Shown here: positions 33,819 through 36,821 of the stretch, piece by piece
Position numbering within the stretch: the stretch's first letter is position 1
How the letters are laid out: the number at the start of each line of letters is the position of its first letter
Assembly: GCA_028097945.1 (NCBI GenBank)
Contig: JAOHFJ010000007.1
Span: forward strand, 1-36,821
Direction: 5' to 3'
Length of the DNA stretch: 36,821 bases
Origin: Candidatus Pelagibacter sp.
Lineage (GTDB): Bacteria; Pseudomonadota; Alphaproteobacteria; Pelagibacterales; Pelagibacteraceae
The notes under the pieces: generated by a model
The model's database searches: none
What the model saw: the letters and a program-made list of their open reading frames with translations, nothing else
What the model was told of the DNA's origin: nothing
Translations under genes and position numbers: made by a program

Positions 33819-35192
33819 TTAAATTGTGCCTAAACTAAAAATATTCTCTACTGCTTTTAGTTCTTCTCTTTTGGCCAGAAACACTACAAGATCATTTTTC
33901 TCAAAGATAAAGTTAGATCTAGGAATTATAACTTTGTCTTCTCTAATAATTGCACCAATTCGAATATCTTCGGGTAAATTTGAATCTCGAATTTTTTTGT
34001 TTACTAATTCAGATTTTTCAGAAATTTTTGCTTCAATAAATTCATATTCTCCATCTAATAAAGAATAAACTGTCCCAATACTACCTCTATGTACATGCTC
34101 CATTATTCTTGAAACTGTAGTCATTCTCGGATCTACTAAATCATCAATATTTAATGAATCTTGTAATAGGTTGTAATTAGTTTTATTTACTATAGCGATT
34201 GTTCTTTTTTTTAGACCAGTTTTTTCCGCCAATACACAAGCCATCATATTATTTTCATCATCATTTGTTAGGGCTATCACTGTTTCTGATCCTTCTAAAT
34301 TAGCTTCCTTTAATATTTCCTCATCTAATGCATCACCATTAATCACAATTGATGACGACAATTCATTGGCTATTTCTTCTGCTCTTAGTTTATTCTTCTC
34401 AATTATTTTAACCCTTACATCTTCAAAATTTTCTTCAAGCATTTTTGCTAGCTGTAAACCAATATTTCCTCCACCAATAATTAGAACATTCTTAGCAATT
34501 TTCTCTTCATGCCCAAATGCTTTTAAGATTGGGTTTAACTGGTCGCTACTAATGACAACATAAACATTGTCATCTTCTAACATTTGGTCATTTTTTTTAA
34601 GATAAATAAATTTTTCTTTTCTAACAGCTCCAAGAATATTTGCTTTAAAATCTGGAAACTTTTCTGTCAATTTTTTTAAAGGAATATTTTTAATTGGGCA
34701 GTTTTTTTCAATAGAAATTTCTAACATCTTTACTTTATTTTTTCCGAATGGAACATTATCTAAAGCTCCAGGGGCTTCTAGTCTACGATAAAGGGACTTA
34801 GCTACCTCTAATTCAGGTGAAATAATAACATCTATTGGAATATTAGACTTATTAAAAAGCTTTCCCCATTTTCCTTCTAAGAAATCTTTTGTTCTAATAC
34901 GAGCTATTTTTTTTGAGACATTAAATAATGAACTTGCAAGTTGGCATACAATCATATTTGTCTCGTCATTTCTAGTCACTGCAATAATCATGTCGGCTTT
35001 TTCCGCTCCAGCGTTTTCTAAAACAGTGGGGAGTGTAGCTCTACCAACAATTCCCTTCACATCTTGTGTATCATTTATTTTTTTTATATCTTCAGAGGAT
35101 TGATCAATTACAGTAACTGAATGTCCTTGAGCAGATAACTGTTTACTTATTGAAAAGCCTACCTTACCGGCTCCACATATAATTATATTCAT
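33819..35192 (-). CDS. trkA: Trk potassium transport system regulatory protein (double RCK)
   Basis: A 457-aa cytoplasmic protein with two RCK modules, each an RCK-N Rossmann domain followed by an RCK-C domain. The first nucleotide motif is IICGAGKVGFSIS (about 3-15) and the second is VLIIGGGNIGLQLAKML (about 232-248). RCK-C domains follow each, the last being DLVVFLAKREEL. It binds NAD(H)/ATP and gates TrkH. It lies 2 nt after ntrX, giving the order ntrY-ntrX-trkA that is widespread in Alphaproteobacteria. Confidence 0.95.
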   Translation of the reverse strand: MNIIICGAGKVGFSISKQLSAQGHSVTVIDQSSEDIKKINDTQDVKGIVGRATLPTVLENAGAEKADMIIAVTRNDETNMIVCQLASSLFNVSKKIARIRTKDFLEGKWGKLFNKSNIPIDVIISPELEVAKSLYRRLEAPGALDNVPFGKNKVKMLEISIEKNCPIKNIPLKKLTEKFPDFKANILGAVRKEKFIYLKKNDQMLEDDNVYVVISSDQLNPILKAFGHEEKIAKNVLIIGGGNIGLQLAKMLEENFEDVRVKIIEKNKLRAEEIANELSSSIVINGDALDEEILKEANLEGSETVIALTNDDENNMMACVLAEKTGLKKRTIAIVNKTNYNLLQDSLNIDDLVDPRMTTVSRIMEHVHRGSIGTVYSLLDGEYEFIEAKISEKSELVNKKIRDSNLPEDIRIGAIIREDKVIIPRSNFIFEKNDLVVFLAKREELKAVENIFSLGTI

Positions 35193-35194
35193 TT

Positions 35195-36562
35195 CTAATT
35201 TATTCCCTTAATTCCTAGAGATTTTAACTTTCTGTGAAGAGCAGACCTTTCCATACCTATAAAATCTGCAGTTTTTGAAATATTACCATGATGTTTTTTT
35301 AATTGTGTGGATAGGTATTCTTTTTCAAAATGTTCTCTAGCTTCTTTTAAGGGAGATTGAAATGATTGTTCTAAAATATTTTGATTACCTTTTGTTTTGG
35401 TAGATATATTTAGAACGTCATCAATAATCTGATTAATTTTTTCTTTACTTTCGTTGTAAGATAATATGGTAATTCGTTCTACTAAATTTCTAAGTTCTCT
35501 TACGTTGCCAGGCCAGCTATAAGTATATAAATTATCATTTTTAATATCTATATCTGGTTTATGAACACCGTTAATCTCTGAGAGCTTATTCTTAAAATAA
35601 TCAATCAATAGAGGAATGTCCTCTGTTCTTGAAGATAATGAATTTAATTCGATTGGCATAACGTTTAGTCGATGAAAAAGATCTTCTCTAAATTTTCCCT
35701 CATTAACTAATTCATTTAAATTTTTAGAAGTGGATGAAATAAGTCTAATATTAACATTAATGTCTCTTGAACCATTTAGTCGCTTGAATTTCTGGTCTAT
35801 TAGTACTCTTAAAACATTTGCTTGTGTTTCATAAGATATTTCTGAAACTTCATCGATTAATAGTGTGCCCCTATTTGCTCTTTCTAAGGCACCGAAAGAA
35901 ATATTGCCATCGTCAAATTCCTCACCAAACAATTCCTTTTCATAAGTTTTTTCTTTTAATAAAGCTGCATTAATAATTACAAAAGGATCTTTATGTCTTA
36001 ATGAATTTTTGTGTATTTTTCTAGCGACTAATTCTTTACCAGATCCTGTGGGTCCTGAGATTAATATTCTGCTTTCAGAGGATGATAATTTTTCTATTGT
36101 TTTTTTAACTTTGATTATAGATGAACTTTTGCCAATAAGATCAAAAGAATGAAATAATTTATTTTCAATAATATCTTTTTCTTTTTTTAATGAGGCAGAC
36201 TCCAATCCTCTATTAACATAATTTAAAATTTTTTCTTTAGAAAATGGTTTTTCGATGAACTCATAAGCTCCTAACCTGATAGCCTCTACTGCTATTTGAA
36301 CAGTTGCATGTCCTGAAATCATTATTACCGGTGTAAGCTTGTTTTTTTTATTTACTAATTTAAGTAAATCAATGCCGTCTTTATCAGGCTTATCCAATTT
36401 AATATCTATAATCGCAAGATCTGGTAAACGATTATTAATTTCCATAATAGCTTGATCGTAATTTGCTGCTGACCTAACTTTAAAGTTTTGTTCCTCTAAA
36501 ATATTACAGATTAAAAAACGTATATCTGGATTATCATCAATTACTAATATTTCTTTATACAT
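35195..36562 (-). CDS. ntrX: NtrX-type response regulator
   Basis: A 455-aa three-domain regulator. The receiver (1-120) has phospho-acceptor D53 and conserved K105. The AAA+ domain (about 140-370) has Walker A GPTGSGKE at 170-177 and Walker B LLIDEV at 234-239. The C-terminal Fis-type HTH reads ISKTADFIGMERSALHRKLKSLGI. The sigma54-contact loop that carries GAFTGA in NtrC is missing; ELFGEEFDDGNISFGALE occupies residues 210-227. Alphaproteobacterial NtrX proteins commonly lack it and act without sigma54. It overlaps the upstream ntrY gene by 8 nt and is its cognate regulator. Confidence 0.95.
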   Translation of the reverse strand: MYKEILVIDDNPDIRFLICNILEEQNFKVRSAANYDQAIMEINNRLPDLAIIDIKLDKPDKDGIDLLKLVNKKNKLTPVIMISGHATVQIAVEAIRLGAYEFIEKPFSKEKILNYVNRGLESASLKKEKDIIENKLFHSFDLIGKSSSIIKVKKTIEKLSSSESRILISGPTGSGKELVARKIHKNSLRHKDPFVIINAALLKEKTYEKELFGEEFDDGNISFGALERANRGTLLIDEVSEISYETQANVLRVLIDQKFKRLNGSRDINVNIRLISSTSKNLNELVNEGKFREDLFHRLNVMPIELNSLSSRTEDIPLLIDYFKNKLSEINGVHKPDIDIKNDNLYTYSWPGNVRELRNLVERITILSYNESKEKINQIIDDVLNISTKTKGNQNILEQSFQSPLKEAREHFEKEYLSTQLKKHHGNISKTADFIGMERSALHRKLKSLGIKGIN

Positions 36563-36821
36563 ATTTAGGTAATGAAATTGTGACTATAACCCCATTTTTA
36601 TTATTTTTGTTTTTAATTGAAAAATTTCCTGAATGCTCATTTATAATTTTTGTTACGATAGGCAAACCCAATCCTGTTCCTGTTTTTTTTGTAGTGAAAT
36701 AAGGCGTCATTGCTTTTTTAGCGTCTGTAATACCTGTGCCATTATCTATTAATAATATGTCTATATAGTCATTATTATCGACTATTTCTATGTCAATATT
36801 TCCCTTAAAATTAAGCTCTTT
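36555..36821 (-). CDS. ntrY: NtrY-type sensor histidine kinase, C-terminal fragment (partial)
   Basis: The last 88 codons of a gene running off the right edge. They form the end of a histidine-kinase ATPase domain: IDNGTGITDA (G1/N box end), MTPYFTTKKTGTGLGLPIVTKIINEH (F and G2 boxes) and VTISLP. PYFTTK-TGTGLGL is typical of the NtrB/NtrY group. The position immediately upstream of and overlapping ntrX by 8 nt identifies it as NtrY. The sensor, HAMP and phospho-acceptor His parts lie outside the window. Confidence 0.9.
   Translation of the reverse strand, partial: KELNFKGNIDIEIVDNNDYIDILLIDNGTGITDAKKAMTPYFTTKKTGTGLGLPIVTKIINEHSGNFSIKNKNNKNGVIVTISLPKYV

Overview
The window looks like a streamlined marine alphaproteobacterium of the SAR11 (Pelagibacterales) type. 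It is very AT-rich (about 30% GC by eye) and its proteins are rich in Lys, Asn and Ile. Same-strand genes often overlap by 1 nt (TAATG or TGATG), all four convergent CDS pairs overlap by 6-8 nt, and no stretch over 300 bases lacks a gene. The ntrY-ntrX-trkA order and the aapJQMP amino-acid transporter are typical of Alphaproteobacteria. I cannot fix the subclade. The presence of pfk and pyk argues against the classic surface-ocean isolates, which were reported to lack them. This placement comes from gene content and style, not from a phylogeny.

Layout. 1-5.7 kb: the 3' end of exonuclease III (+), then manC, ilvD and valS (all -). 5.8-7.2 kb: tRNA-Cys and tRNA-Asn (+), an XRE regulator and a secreted DUF6134-like protein (-). 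7.2-12.5 kb: cysK (+) converging on the general L-amino-acid ABC operon aapJ-Q-M-P (-). 12.6-15 kb: a frameshifted zapE, galE, a mini GNAT acetyltransferase and tRNA-Arg (-). 15-19 kb: a ferric-iron ABC operon, fbpA - 56-aa ORF - fbpB - fbpC (-), driven by a promoter built from a tandemly duplicated Fur box. 19.1-22.8 kb: a small tail-anchored ORF (+), a hydratase-family gene and 6-phosphofructokinase (-), pyruvate kinase and a 56-aa ORF (+). 22.8-32.4 kb (-): gpsA, glpK and a glycerol-type ABC transporter (glpV, glpS, glpT, glpP, glpQ, glpU) ending in gap. 32.4-36.8 kb (-): trkH, trkA, ntrX and the 3' end of ntrY.

How it fits together. The 19-32 kb part reads as a carbon module. Glycerol would be imported by the GlpVSTPQU transporter, phosphorylated by GlpK, oxidised to DHAP (probably by the neighbouring GpsA, since no glpD is present here), and fed through Gap and pyruvate kinase, with phosphofructokinase next door. 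The transporter's two ATPases are degenerate in complementary ways, which predicts one canonical and one degenerate ATP site. The iron operon has a textbook Fe-responsive promoter.

I found no CRISPR array, insertion sequence, prophage or toxin-antitoxin system. The main points for follow-up are the broken zapE, the Fur-box duplication, two unrecognised 56-aa proteins plus a 71-aa membrane-anchored one, the asymmetric glycerol ATPases and the palindrome between pfk and pyk.
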